Positions 35,978 through 44,090 of a stretch of 64,000 nucleotides of DNA are shown here, piece by piece. A model generated the notes under the pieces. The model did no database searches. It saw nothing but the letters and a program-made list of their open reading frames with translations, and was not told the origin of the DNA. Numbering within the stretch: the first letter of the stretch is position 1; every line of letters starts with the position of its first letter. The stretch is from Chloroflexota bacterium (GTDB lineage: Bacteria; Chloroflexota; Ktedonobacteria; Ktedonobacterales; JADMIN01), in assembly GCA_021323855.1 (NCBI GenBank), contig JAJPKE010000010.1, positions 1 to 64,000 on the forward strand, written 5' to 3'. Position numbers and translations under genes: made by a program.

Positions 35978-37081
35978 TCAGCGCACGATGACGGCAGAGA
36001 CGGAGTAGATGGAGGGCAGGAAATCGGCAATGAGCTGCCAGTTGTCGCCACCATCCGCGCTGGCGAAAAGCTGGCCGGTATTGGTGCCAACGTAAACGCC
36101 GCAGGGGTCCTTCACATCGGTGCAGAGTCCATGCCGCAGCACACCCAGCCGCACCTGTGCGCCGGAGGGCAGGCCATTGGTCAGCGGTTCCCACTGCTCA
36201 CCGGCGTCGCGCGTACGATAGACCGTGAAATGTTCCCCAATATTGTTGCGCGCATCGTTTTCGACCACCGTAAAAACGGTATCGGGATGATGTGGGTCCA
36301 GCGCGATAGGAAAGCCGAACTCAGAGGGCAGATTGTGCTGAATGTCAATCCAGTCCTCACCGGCGTTCAGCGTCTTATAGATGCCACAATGGTTCTGCTG
36401 ATAAAGGACATCGGGGTTGGTGGGATGCTGAACGATGCGGTGGATGCACTGGCCGAACTCTGGATAGATATCCGGCAGGAAACTGGCGCGCGTATTACGG
36501 TTGGCGAAGGTCCACGATTTGCCGCCGTCATCAGTCCGCATGCAGCCGACCGCCGATATGCCGATCCACATGCGGTCGGTATTCGAGTAATCAGGGATGA
36601 TGGTGTGCAGGCAGAGGCCACCCGCGCCCGGCCCCCAGCGGTCGCGTGTCGGATGGTTCGCCAGCGCGTCGTTGATTTCCCAGGTGACGCCGCCGTCGTT
36701 GCTCTTCCAGAGGCTTGCAGGGTCCACGCCTACATAGATAACCCCAGGCTCCTCAGCGCGCCCAGGCACAATCGTCCAAATATTCGTGAGGCTCAGGCCG
36801 CTCTCTTCGGCAAAGGCGATGCCGCGTTCGGGTTCCTGCCACGTCGCGCCGAAGTCATCGCTATAACGCAGGAACGTGCCGAAAAAATCGCCGTTATCTG
36901 TGGCGAAGAGGCGCGGCCTGCCGTTGCGTTGGTCCAGCGCCGCCGAGTAGATACGATGTCCACTTATCGTTGGCTCCTCGCAGGTCCAGGTTTCGCGGTC
37001 CGGAGAGGAGAGTAAGAAGAGTCCGCGTTTGGTGCCGACGAGCAAGAGGACATCACCGCTGTGTAGTTCACGACGCATCAT
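35978..37081 (-). CDS. BNR/sialidase-like beta-propeller protein
   Basis: The 367-residue protein from ATG 37081 (AAGGGA upstream) is built of repeated Asp-box (BNR) segments such as SDDFGATWQEP, SNDGGVTWE, TDDGGKSWTF and SADGGDNWQLI, which form a beta-propeller. No signal peptide is visible. Asp boxes occur in sialidases and Vps10-type propellers, but catalytic residues are not evident, so I do not call an enzyme. It lies about 100 bases after a MoaD/ThiS-like gene on the same strand. Confidence 0.82.
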   Translation of the reverse strand: MMRRELHSGDVLLLVGTKRGLFLLSSPDRETWTCEEPTISGHRIYSAALDQRNGRPRLFATDNGDFFGTFLRYSDDFGATWQEPERGIAFAEESGLSLTNIWTIVPGRAEEPGVIYVGVDPASLWKSNDGGVTWEINDALANHPTRDRWGPGAGGLCLHTIIPDYSNTDRMWIGISAVGCMRTDDGGKSWTFANRNTRASFLPDIYPEFGQCIHRIVQHPTNPDVLYQQNHCGIYKTLNAGEDWIDIQHNLPSEFGFPIALDPHHPDTVFTVVENDARNNIGEHFTVYRTRDAGEQWEPLTNGLPSGAQVRLGVLRHGLCTDVKDPCGVYVGTNTGQLFASADGGDNWQLIADFLPSIYSVSAVIVR

Positions 37082-37183
37082 ATGGCTTATCCCTTTCGTT
37101 ATCGCTGTATCGTTTGGGTATGCAAACATCGCCAGGTCAATGCCACTGTGTCTCGGCAAGGGACGAAGAATCGTGCTGTGCGT

Positions 37184-37498
37184 TCATCCACCGGCGACCG
37201 ATGGCAGGATGGTGAGCGTTGCGCTGGAAGGCACCGGAGTATCCAGCCCGCGCAAATAGCGAATGTTTTCGCCATTGACGAAGATATTGACGAATGGTCG
37301 CAAGTCGCCCGTTTCGAGGCACAGGTTGAAGCGTATCCCTGGGAATCGGTCATCGAGCGCCGCAATCAGTTCGCGCACGGTTGCACCCTGAGCCAATGTT
37401 GCCGTGGTTCTGCGAATGGTGCCGGTTCGTGTCTCCAACATCGCCGGCAGCACGACGTTGACAGTGTTGACGACCTGCTCTTGGGTGTTCTGCTGCAT
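37184..37498 (-). CDS. MoaD/ThiS-like ubiquitin-fold sulfur carrier
   Basis: From ATG 37498 (GAGGTG upstream) the protein has about 104 residues: a beta-grasp pattern with VRELIAALDDRFPGI, PFVNIFVNGENIRYLRGL, and a C-terminus ending in the di-glycine LPSVAGG needed for adenylation and thiocarboxylate formation. No partner E1-like (MoeB/ThiF) or MoaE gene lies nearby. The longer frame from 37588 adds a basic extension without support. The adjacent propeller protein suggests a shared, unassigned role. Confidence 0.85.
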   Translation of the reverse strand: MQQNTQEQVVNTVNVVLPAMLETRTGTIRRTTATLAQGATVRELIAALDDRFPGIRFNLCLETGDLRPFVNIFVNGENIRYLRGLDTPVPSSATLTILPSVAGG

Positions 37499-37657
37499 AG
37501 CCACCTCGCGTTCTACATGCGTGAACATGGGTCGAGTAGCCGTCACCTGCGACGGCACTTTGCAGCCTATTCTGTCGCTGGTCGTCAAACCGGGAAGTTC
37601 TCAGAAAATAGAACCAATGTGCTATGACCAGCAGACAAAATGCCTATGCGCTCACAG

Positions 37658-37706
37658 GAAAAACAAAGCCGCGCAATGTGCCCTTCCATGACACACATGC
37701 GCGGCT
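37658..37706 (-). terminator. Intrinsic terminator of the receptor kinase gene
   Basis: AGCCGCGCA (37667-37675) and TGCGCGGCT (37698-37706) form a perfect 9-bp stem. On the minus strand it is followed by TTGTTTTTCC, a clear T-tract. It lies about 35 bases past the kinase stop. Confidence 0.8.
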
Positions 37707-37739
37707 CTGCTCTCAACTTGTGATGCCTCGGCGGCTCAA

Positions 37740-40700
37740 TCAGTGCATCTGCCAGACAGAGGTTGCCCACGCGGCAGACGATTGGCTAGTGTAGGCGCCA
37801 CCAAGCCAGAAGGCGTTATTAGTCACTGAGTAATAGGCGCTCGAATAGTCTCCCCAGCGACCGACCGTAAAATCTTTCACACCCTGAACCAGAAAGGCGA
37901 ACGGTTGTCGCTGATTGAGCGTATTGGGCGCATCTGATGCGTGCCGCTCTGCGATGACCAGGCTGGGATAGAGACTGGCGGAGGAGGCATTGGCAATCAC
38001 CACCAGACGCCCATTGGCATCCACTGCTAGTGAAGGATTAAATACATAGCCGCCCGCAAAGCCGTCAATGGCGCTCTGGGCAAGAGTGGCGCTGATGCTT
38101 GAAGCCGTCGCGTCGCTGTCATTGATTCTGGCGGTCGTCATCATATCCAACCAGTAGACGCCGGTGCGAGTCTGTGCGTCTCCGTTCCAGTTGACTGCTG
38201 TTGCCCAGGCGGCATACAGGTGCCCCATAGCATAGACGGCGCTGGTAATGCGCGCGTCGCCGGTTGAAAGCAGGCTCGTCGTGCCGGGTTGCGCGGCTCC
38301 CACGGGATCAGCATATGCGTGCGGCAATGTCAGGGTTGTCGCGACGATGCTAAGCTGTTTTGCCTGCGTCGCATGCGTGGCATGAACCACCGCCCAGAGT
38401 TTGAGAATTCGGCTGGTGGAGGCGCCATCAAGATATCCTGCCAATGTGCCAACCAGCCAGCCAGCAGAAGCCCCTGGCTGTTCCTGCGCCGGTGTGAGGG
38501 TGAAGATTGGTGAAGAACTGGAAATCTTGAAGCCAGTCCAGACCGAGATAGTCACTGCGCTGCCCTGGGAGAAGGCGTCTTTGGGTAATGTCCACAGCGC
38601 CGTCCCACGGAACAGTGGCTTCGCGCCGCAGGCGAACAATGTGCCGGTGAGGTAGTAGGTCGTATCGTCGTTGCCAATCTGCGGATTATCCGCCCAGGCG
38701 CAGGTTGTTCCCTGCGCGATGCTTATCTGATAGATGCTCCAACTGACGATCTGGCCTGGTGTCTGTGAGATGGCGATGTCAAGGTAGCCATGACCCACGT
38801 TGCCATCCGAAGCGAGCGCCAGTTCATCGGATACGATAACCCAACTCTGGCTGCCGACATCATAAAACACGCGCGATTCGCCAAGCTGGCCGCCCTTATG
38901 GAGAACAGGGGTGAAGAGATCGGCCAGCGCATAGTTCTGCAACAACGCTCGATTTTCGATGGGCACGATCTGCAGCACGCCGTCGGACACCTCGATCAGA
39001 AAGTGATTGTCGGCCTGGGCGGAGATACTCATCGGCGCCAGCACGCCAACATCAGTTTGGTTGACATGGCCGAATCGCTCGATTCCCTGCGTATCCCAGG
39101 TGTGGGGTCCAATAGTGGGAGCTGTTATTGCTGGCAACGCCGAAAGTGAGGTAGTTTGCGTGTTTGTCTGGTCTGTGCGCGCCAGGAACGTCGCCGCATT
39201 GCGTGGCGTCTTTCCTCCCAGCGGGCTGAGTGTATTGAGGGTGACGACGCCAGCGCGTGTTATCGTCTGTGATATCCCGGTCAGGCCACCAGCGCCAGTA
39301 TAGGTGATCGTGGACGTGTTTGCCGGCTGCTTATGATGCAGCGAGACCGCCAGCGCAACAGAGCCACTGGCAACGAGTATCACGACGACCGCCAGCGCCA
39401 GCAAGGCGATGGGCCTGCTCACCGGCAATTTGCCGTGGAGCAGATCATAGACCCAGCCACGTTGCCGGGCCACCGGTGGCAGTGCCGTCGGGTGCGCATC
39501 GCTATGCACGCGCCAGGAGCCTGCGGAGGGCGTCCGTGAGGGCGGCGGCGCGGAGAGACGCTGGCTATTGGGGCTTGGCATGCCAATCTGCCCAACTGGT
39601 GGCAACGATGCCCCACCCGCCGGCGTCGAGGCGGGCATTGGCTGCCCGGCGAATGGAACGTTGGCAGGCGTCACCGCCGGCTGGCTCGTAGCTGGCATGG
39701 CGGGTGTGCGCGCTGCCTGTGCCTGCGGTGTTGCAGGAATCTGAATGGCTGGCAATTCAAGCGACGGACGTGTATCCGCCGCCGCGTTCAGGTCGTTCTC
39801 CGGCGCTGGCGATGGTGGTGTCTGCGCCACCAGCCGCACATCGCCCAACGGGCGCGGACGCGGCCACGGCGCCTGCCCGGTCTGCCCAAGTGGATTGATG
39901 GCTGCACGTAGCGCTGCCGCAAATTCGCGGATGGAGGGATAGCGGTCCGCCGGGTCTTTGGCGAGCGCGCGCAACAGTACCGTGTCGGCAGCGGGCGGCA
40001 GATGTGGATTGTAGCGGGTGACGCCAGCAGGTGTATCCGTCAGATGGCGGTGATGGAGTTCAATGAGGCTTCCCTCAAAGACCGGGCGGCCCGTCAGCAG
40101 GAGATAAGCGACGCAGGCCAGCGCATACTGGTCGGTGGCCGGAACTGGATAGCCTGCATATTGTTCCGGCGCGTTGTAGAGTGGCGTGCCCGCCGTGCCG
40201 GTGCGCCCAACCAGCGCGCTCATGAAGCGCGCCAGCCCAAAGTCCGCCAGCAAGACATGCAATTGTTCTGGCGGTGGCGTCGTGGCGCCAGCCAGCGGAG
40301 CGGGAACATTGTCAGTGAAACGCATCGAGGAAGGAACCGTCGCCTCTGACGAAATATCCCCGGAGAATGGTCCAGACGACAACCGGCGCACCAGCAGATT
40401 TTGCGGCTTGGCATCGCGGTGAATGACGCCTTTTTCGTGCGCATACTGAAGCGCAGCAGCCGCCTGTGACACGATTTCCGTTGTAATGGCAGGCGGTGCC
40501 GGCAAGGTAATGCGCAGGTCGGCGGGTGAGACACTGCGCCCCTCGATCATATCTGCCAGCGACCCCTGCGCCACATACGGCATGACGAGATAATGGATGC
40601 CGTCCTGCTCGCCATAATCATAGAGCGGCAAGATATTGGGATGCTCCAGTGCTGCGATGGCGCGGGCTTCCTGCAAAAATTGTTGCGTCGCCTGCTCATT

Positions 40701-40865
40701 GAAGGCGTCTGGGCCGGAAACGGAGCCTTCGCCGCGCACCACCTTGACGGCCACCTGGCGCCCCAATCCCGGCTGTTCGGCCAGATAGATGTCTCCCATC
40801 CCGCCGCCGCCAATGCGCCGCACGATCTGACAATTGCCAAGCCTCATGCCTTCCAGTCCCGCCAT
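37740..40865 (-). CDS. Transmembrane Ser/Thr kinase with large extracellular domain
   Basis: The 1041-residue protein has a Hanks-type kinase domain at about 12-300 (IGGGGMGDIYLAEQ, Lys in VAVKVV, HRDAKPQNLL, LADFGLARF), a Pro/Ala-rich linker (about 320-475), one membrane helix near 484-507 (LLALAVVVILVASGSVALAV) and about 530 extracellular residues. The outer domain resembles the secreted protein at 44091: both have a DPxxAxQPG segment, a GVYW motif and a GRWGDYS motif near the C-terminus. GAGGGG precedes the ATG at 40865. It could sense or bind the same surface material as that protein. HRD is intact, so the kinase is likely active. Confidence 0.9.
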   Translation of the reverse strand: MAGLEGMRLGNCQIVRRIGGGGMGDIYLAEQPGLGRQVAVKVVRGEGSVSGPDAFNEQATQQFLQEARAIAALEHPNILPLYDYGEQDGIHYLVMPYVAQGSLADMIEGRSVSPADLRITLPAPPAITTEIVSQAAAALQYAHEKGVIHRDAKPQNLLVRRLSSGPFSGDISSEATVPSSMRFTDNVPAPLAGATTPPPEQLHVLLADFGLARFMSALVGRTGTAGTPLYNAPEQYAGYPVPATDQYALACVAYLLLTGRPVFEGSLIELHHRHLTDTPAGVTRYNPHLPPAADTVLLRALAKDPADRYPSIREFAAALRAAINPLGQTGQAPWPRPRPLGDVRLVAQTPPSPAPENDLNAAADTRPSLELPAIQIPATPQAQAARTPAMPATSQPAVTPANVPFAGQPMPASTPAGGASLPPVGQIGMPSPNSQRLSAPPPSRTPSAGSWRVHSDAHPTALPPVARQRGWVYDLLHGKLPVSRPIALLALAVVVILVASGSVALAVSLHHKQPANTSTITYTGAGGLTGISQTITRAGVVTLNTLSPLGGKTPRNAATFLARTDQTNTQTTSLSALPAITAPTIGPHTWDTQGIERFGHVNQTDVGVLAPMSISAQADNHFLIEVSDGVLQIVPIENRALLQNYALADLFTPVLHKGGQLGESRVFYDVGSQSWVIVSDELALASDGNVGHGYLDIAISQTPGQIVSWSIYQISIAQGTTCAWADNPQIGNDDTTYYLTGTLFACGAKPLFRGTALWTLPKDAFSQGSAVTISVWTGFKISSSSPIFTLTPAQEQPGASAGWLVGTLAGYLDGASTSRILKLWAVVHATHATQAKQLSIVATTLTLPHAYADPVGAAQPGTTSLLSTGDARITSAVYAMGHLYAAWATAVNWNGDAQTRTGVYWLDMMTTARINDSDATASSISATLAQSAIDGFAGGYVFNPSLAVDANGRLVVIANASSASLYPSLVIAERHASDAPNTLNQRQPFAFLVQGVKDFTVGRWGDYSSAYYSVTNNAFWLGGAYTSQSSAAWATSVWQMH

Positions 40866-41268
40866 GAGCCGTCCCCCTCATCTCGTCGCTGATTGTATTG
40901 TCACTGGTTCTGTCGCCGCTTCAAGGGCTTCAGGAACCACTTGGAATTCTGTTGGCGCTACCAAAGAATCAGTCTACACGTCGTGTCAACCTGATAGCAA
41001 GCCTGAGCGGAAGCATGTGCTATTGCATCTCCCCGCCAGAGGATATCTGCTGAGTTAGCGGTGAGGCGCCGCATCTGGCTATAGCCTGGAAGCAGCTATG
41101 CCTAACTGCCTATGCCTATCTGATGATTCGAGGCGCGCATAGCACAATTTTGCGGAAACGTTACAGATGCGAGAACCGCCACGTTGTGAAGGGTGAAAGG
41201 CAAAGCAAGTCATCACCCAATAGCGACTATCTTGGCGCGTTACTCTCAATAAGGCAGGTGCCCAGCGG
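40866..41268. other. Intergenic region with a 14-bp direct repeat
   Basis: This 403-base gap separates the divergent receptor kinase and first glycosyltransferase genes. CTATGCCTAACTG (41096) and CTATGCCTATCTG (41110) form a 14-base-period direct repeat. No gene is supported. Both promoters must lie here but no strong consensus is seen. Confidence 0.45.
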
Positions 41269-42570
41269 ATGGCCAGGATTCTCTTTGTTGCAACGTATTA
41301 TCCTCCAGAGATTGGGGCTGCACAAACCCAAAACAAAGAAACCGCCGTTCGTCTAGCCAGGCTAGGGCACGAGGTGACGGTGCTGACGACGCTGCCCAAT
41401 TATCCGACCGGTGTTGTGCCGCCTGAATATCGCAATGGCGCAAAACGGCGCGAAGTCATTGATGGCGTGACCGTAGCCCGCGTCTGGAGCTATGTCAGCC
41501 CCAATAAGGGATTCTTCAAGCGCATTCTGGCCCAGCTTTCGTTTGGTTGTCTCGCTGGCATCACCGGAGCCAAGCTGGTTGGGCAACCGGATATTATCAT
41601 CGTCGTCTCGCCGCCGCTCTTCACGGCCATCGCTGGCCGCGTGCTGGCCTGGCGCAAACGCTGCCCCTACATATTCAACGTCCACGACCTCTGGCCGGAG
41701 TCGGCGGTGCAAATGGGCATGCTGCATAATCGCCTGTTCATCTGGCTCTCCGAGCGGCTCGAATGGTCCACCTATCGCCGCGCGCGCGCCGTCTGGACCG
41801 TCACCGAAGGCATCCGCAAGACGCTGATCCGGCGTGGCGTGCCTGCCCAGAAAGTGTTCATGCTACCCATCGGCGTTGACACCACGCAATTCGCGCCGAT
41901 GCCGCGTGAAGAGGCGCGCGCCGCGCTCGGCTGGGATAACCGCTTCACCGTTATGTACGCAGGCACTATCGGCCTCGCTCATGGTCTTGGCACAGTGTTG
42001 TCGGCAGCCGAGAGGCTACGTGACCACTCTGATATCCATTTCGTGCTGGTGGGGGATGGCGCTGCCAAAGCTGAATTGATGGCAGATGCCGAGCGGCGTG
42101 GCTTACACAACGTCACGTTTCTACCGGCGCAGCCTCACCAGCGTATGCCGCTGGTGACGGCTGGGGCGGACTCCTGTGTTGTCTCGCTGCGGCAGTTGCC
42201 GCTTTTTCAGGGGGCGCTGCCATCTAAGATGTTTGAGATCATGGCGTGCGCCCGGCCTGTGTTGCTGGCCGTGGATGGCGAGGCGCGGCAGCTTGCTGAG
42301 CAAGAGGCTGGCGCTGCGCTCTATGTCGAGCCGGAGAACGCCGACGCGCTGGCGCAGGCGGTCTTGCGCTTGAAAGCAAACCCGCAACTGGGCGAGGAGC
42401 TTGGCCGACGTGGGAGAGACTATGTTGTCACTCACATGGACCGAGATCGCATTGTCGCTGCATTAGAAACGCATCTTCTGGAAGGGGCGGGGGACCTTCC
42501 ACGAGGATCACTGGAGATACCCCTGGCCGAATCCAGCGCGACACCCTACGTGAAAACACCGATTTCCTGA
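41269..42570 (+). CDS. GT4 glycosyltransferase (WbuB-like)
   Basis: The 433-residue GT-B enzyme starts with ILFVATYYPPEIGAAQTQ, a typical WbuB/colanic-acid GT4 N-terminus that contacts the acceptor. Its C-terminal half has the donor-binding pattern YAGTIGLAHGLGTVL and the E-x7-E type block around KMFEIMACARPVLL. It acts in the cytoplasm on a lipid-linked saccharide. The ATG at 41269 has only a weak AGG-type site upstream. The next gene, the priming transferase, is 88 bases on, fitting a polysaccharide operon. Confidence 0.92.
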   Translation: MARILFVATYYPPEIGAAQTQNKETAVRLARLGHEVTVLTTLPNYPTGVVPPEYRNGAKRREVIDGVTVARVWSYVSPNKGFFKRILAQLSFGCLAGITGAKLVGQPDIIIVVSPPLFTAIAGRVLAWRKRCPYIFNVHDLWPESAVQMGMLHNRLFIWLSERLEWSTYRRARAVWTVTEGIRKTLIRRGVPAQKVFMLPIGVDTTQFAPMPREEARAALGWDNRFTVMYAGTIGLAHGLGTVLSAAERLRDHSDIHFVLVGDGAAKAELMADAERRGLHNVTFLPAQPHQRMPLVTAGADSCVVSLRQLPLFQGALPSKMFEIMACARPVLLAVDGEARQLAEQEAGAALYVEPENADALAQAVLRLKANPQLGEELGRRGRDYVVTHMDRDRIVAALETHLLEGAGDLPRGSLEIPLAESSATPYVKTPIS

Positions 42571-42658
42571 CAACCGGCGAGCGTGTACAATAGCGTCGCT
42601 CAAAGGACCATGAACGGTGGCGTAGGGGTTGATGGCTGGCGAGTCCATGAGGTGATAC

Positions 42659-43435
42659 ATGAAGCGGGCGTTTGATATCCTGTTCTCGTTGATCTTCCTT
42701 ATTTTGCTGTCTCCTCTCATGCTCGTCATCGCCTGCGCCGTCTGGCTCAGTGATCGTGGGCCGGTTATCTATCGCCATCAGCGGATAGGGCGCTATGGGA
42801 AGCCGTTCTACGTGCTCAAGTTCCGCACGATGGTGCAGAAACAATCCTTCAAGAGCGAACTGACGCTCAAAAAGGACCCCCGTATTACCTGGATTGGCGG
42901 CCTGTTGCGCGCAACGAAGATGGATGAGTTGCCGCAATTGTTCAATATCCTCAAAGGTGAGATGAGCGTCGTTGGGCCACGACCAGAATCGCCACGCTAT
43001 GTCGCACATTACACGCCAGCGCAACGCGAGGCGCTGGTCATGCGGCCAGGATTGACGGGACCGGCGTCGGTGCTGTTCCGCAGCCAGGAGCAATTGCTCG
43101 ACGGGATGGATTTCGAGGAGTATTACATTCGTGTCCTGATGCCGGTGAAGATGGAGATCAACCTCGAATACGTTCATCACCATTCGCTGTGGGTTGACCT
43201 TAAGATTATCCTGCGCACCATCGTCGCCCTGGTGCGGCCAGGAACGCCACCACCCTATGTCTCGCAGGCGGCAGCGGTGCAGGCGCTTCTACCTAGCATG
43301 CAGCAACCAACACAGTCTGCGCAACCAGTGCAACCAGAACAGCTTACGCAGGAAGAATTTCTGGAACAATCTGAACAACCGGAGCCACGTCTGCCGATGC
43401 CTGTCCGGATGGCGCTGGAGCCAAACGAACTCTAA
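42659..43435 (+). CDS. Priming sugar-phosphate transferase of polysaccharide synthesis
   Basis: Membrane phosphoglycosyl transferase of the WcaJ/PglC type: it moves a sugar-1-phosphate from a UDP-sugar to undecaprenyl phosphate. One N-terminal membrane helix (FDILFSLIFLILLSPLMLVI), the KFRTMV motif, then MDELPQLFNIL and MSVVGPRPE are all characteristic. The C-terminal 55 residues are a Gln/Pro/Glu-rich tail, not usual for the family. AGGTG precedes the ATG at 42659. It probably primes the saccharide made by the cluster at 48-64 kb. Confidence 0.94.
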   Translation: MKRAFDILFSLIFLILLSPLMLVIACAVWLSDRGPVIYRHQRIGRYGKPFYVLKFRTMVQKQSFKSELTLKKDPRITWIGGLLRATKMDELPQLFNILKGEMSVVGPRPESPRYVAHYTPAQREALVMRPGLTGPASVLFRSQEQLLDGMDFEEYYIRVLMPVKMEINLEYVHHHSLWVDLKIILRTIVALVRPGTPPPYVSQAAAVQALLPSMQQPTQSAQPVQPEQLTQEEFLEQSEQPEPRLPMPVRMALEPNEL

Positions 43436-44090
43436 CATTCGGTTAAATTCTTCTTAACACGTTTGCCGTATATGATGAGCGTCTGGCAGCGTGGTATTGT
43501 CATTTCTCGCTTCAAGACACAGGGCAGCCCCCCCGAACGCCGTGTTGCTTCATAAGAAGCATATTGAAAGCGACATCGCTCACACATTGCGTCAAAACTA
43601 GGAAGAAAGTCGTGAAGTGTGACCTAGTTAACTTGACACCTTTGCTCTGAGCAGCTAAGCTAGTTTTGCAAGCAAGGTATCACCACGATTTCGCTGTTCT
43701 TCTTTTGCCAGGAATGGCCTGGGCGCCGTTTTTTGATGAGGTTGTTGAGAGGTAGAGGTGGTCTCCGATGCGCTCGTGCTCCAGTCGTTCACTTCATTCG
43801 TTATAATGTCAGGTCCTTAGTGACAACTCAGCCTTTTGCTTTTTCCAGATAGCTTGTAGGACAGCTATGCCCCATTGAGTATCTGTCCTCGCTATCTGTC
43901 TCCTCGTGGACCTGTGTCCATGTGAAATGCAGTATGTGTTTCTTTGTAGAGCCAATGGGTGGTGAAAGGGGGGATGCAGACTTACCAAGAGCGAGAAGGC
44001 AAAATGACAAAACACTCGCAAGAACCTCGCGTGATCTGAAGTACGTAACCCAAAAGTGTAAGTAGCCGCTGCGCTACTTAGAGGGAATGT
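43436..44090. other. Intergenic region with no supported gene
   Basis: 655 bases, AT-richer than the coding flanks. GGTTAA...TTAAC at 43439-43459 is a short hairpin after the transferase gene. No coding frame looks real, and the longest (minus, about 70 codons) has no protein features. A leader RNA of the 44091 gene is possible; the end of this region holds the hairpin at 44059-44080. Confidence 0.4.
44059..44080 (+). promoter_or_regulatory. Hairpin adjoining the ribosome-binding site of the 44091 gene
   Basis: TAAGTAGC (44059-44066) and GCTACTTA (44073-44080) form an 8-bp stem with a 6-base loop. The GAGGGA ribosome-binding site follows directly (44081). A hairpin touching the SD can modulate translation or protect the mRNA; the role here is inferred. 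Confidence 0.45.

Noticed and set aside
35807..37015. Plus-strand open frame of 402 codons over the BNR gene
   Set aside because: The minus strand has repeated Asp boxes, which are clearly coding; the plus strand is a shadow.
43500..43640. Possible c-di-GMP (GEMM) riboswitch around ACACAGGGCAGC
   Set aside because: Conserved GGACGCAAAGCC-type core and tetraloop receptor are absent.
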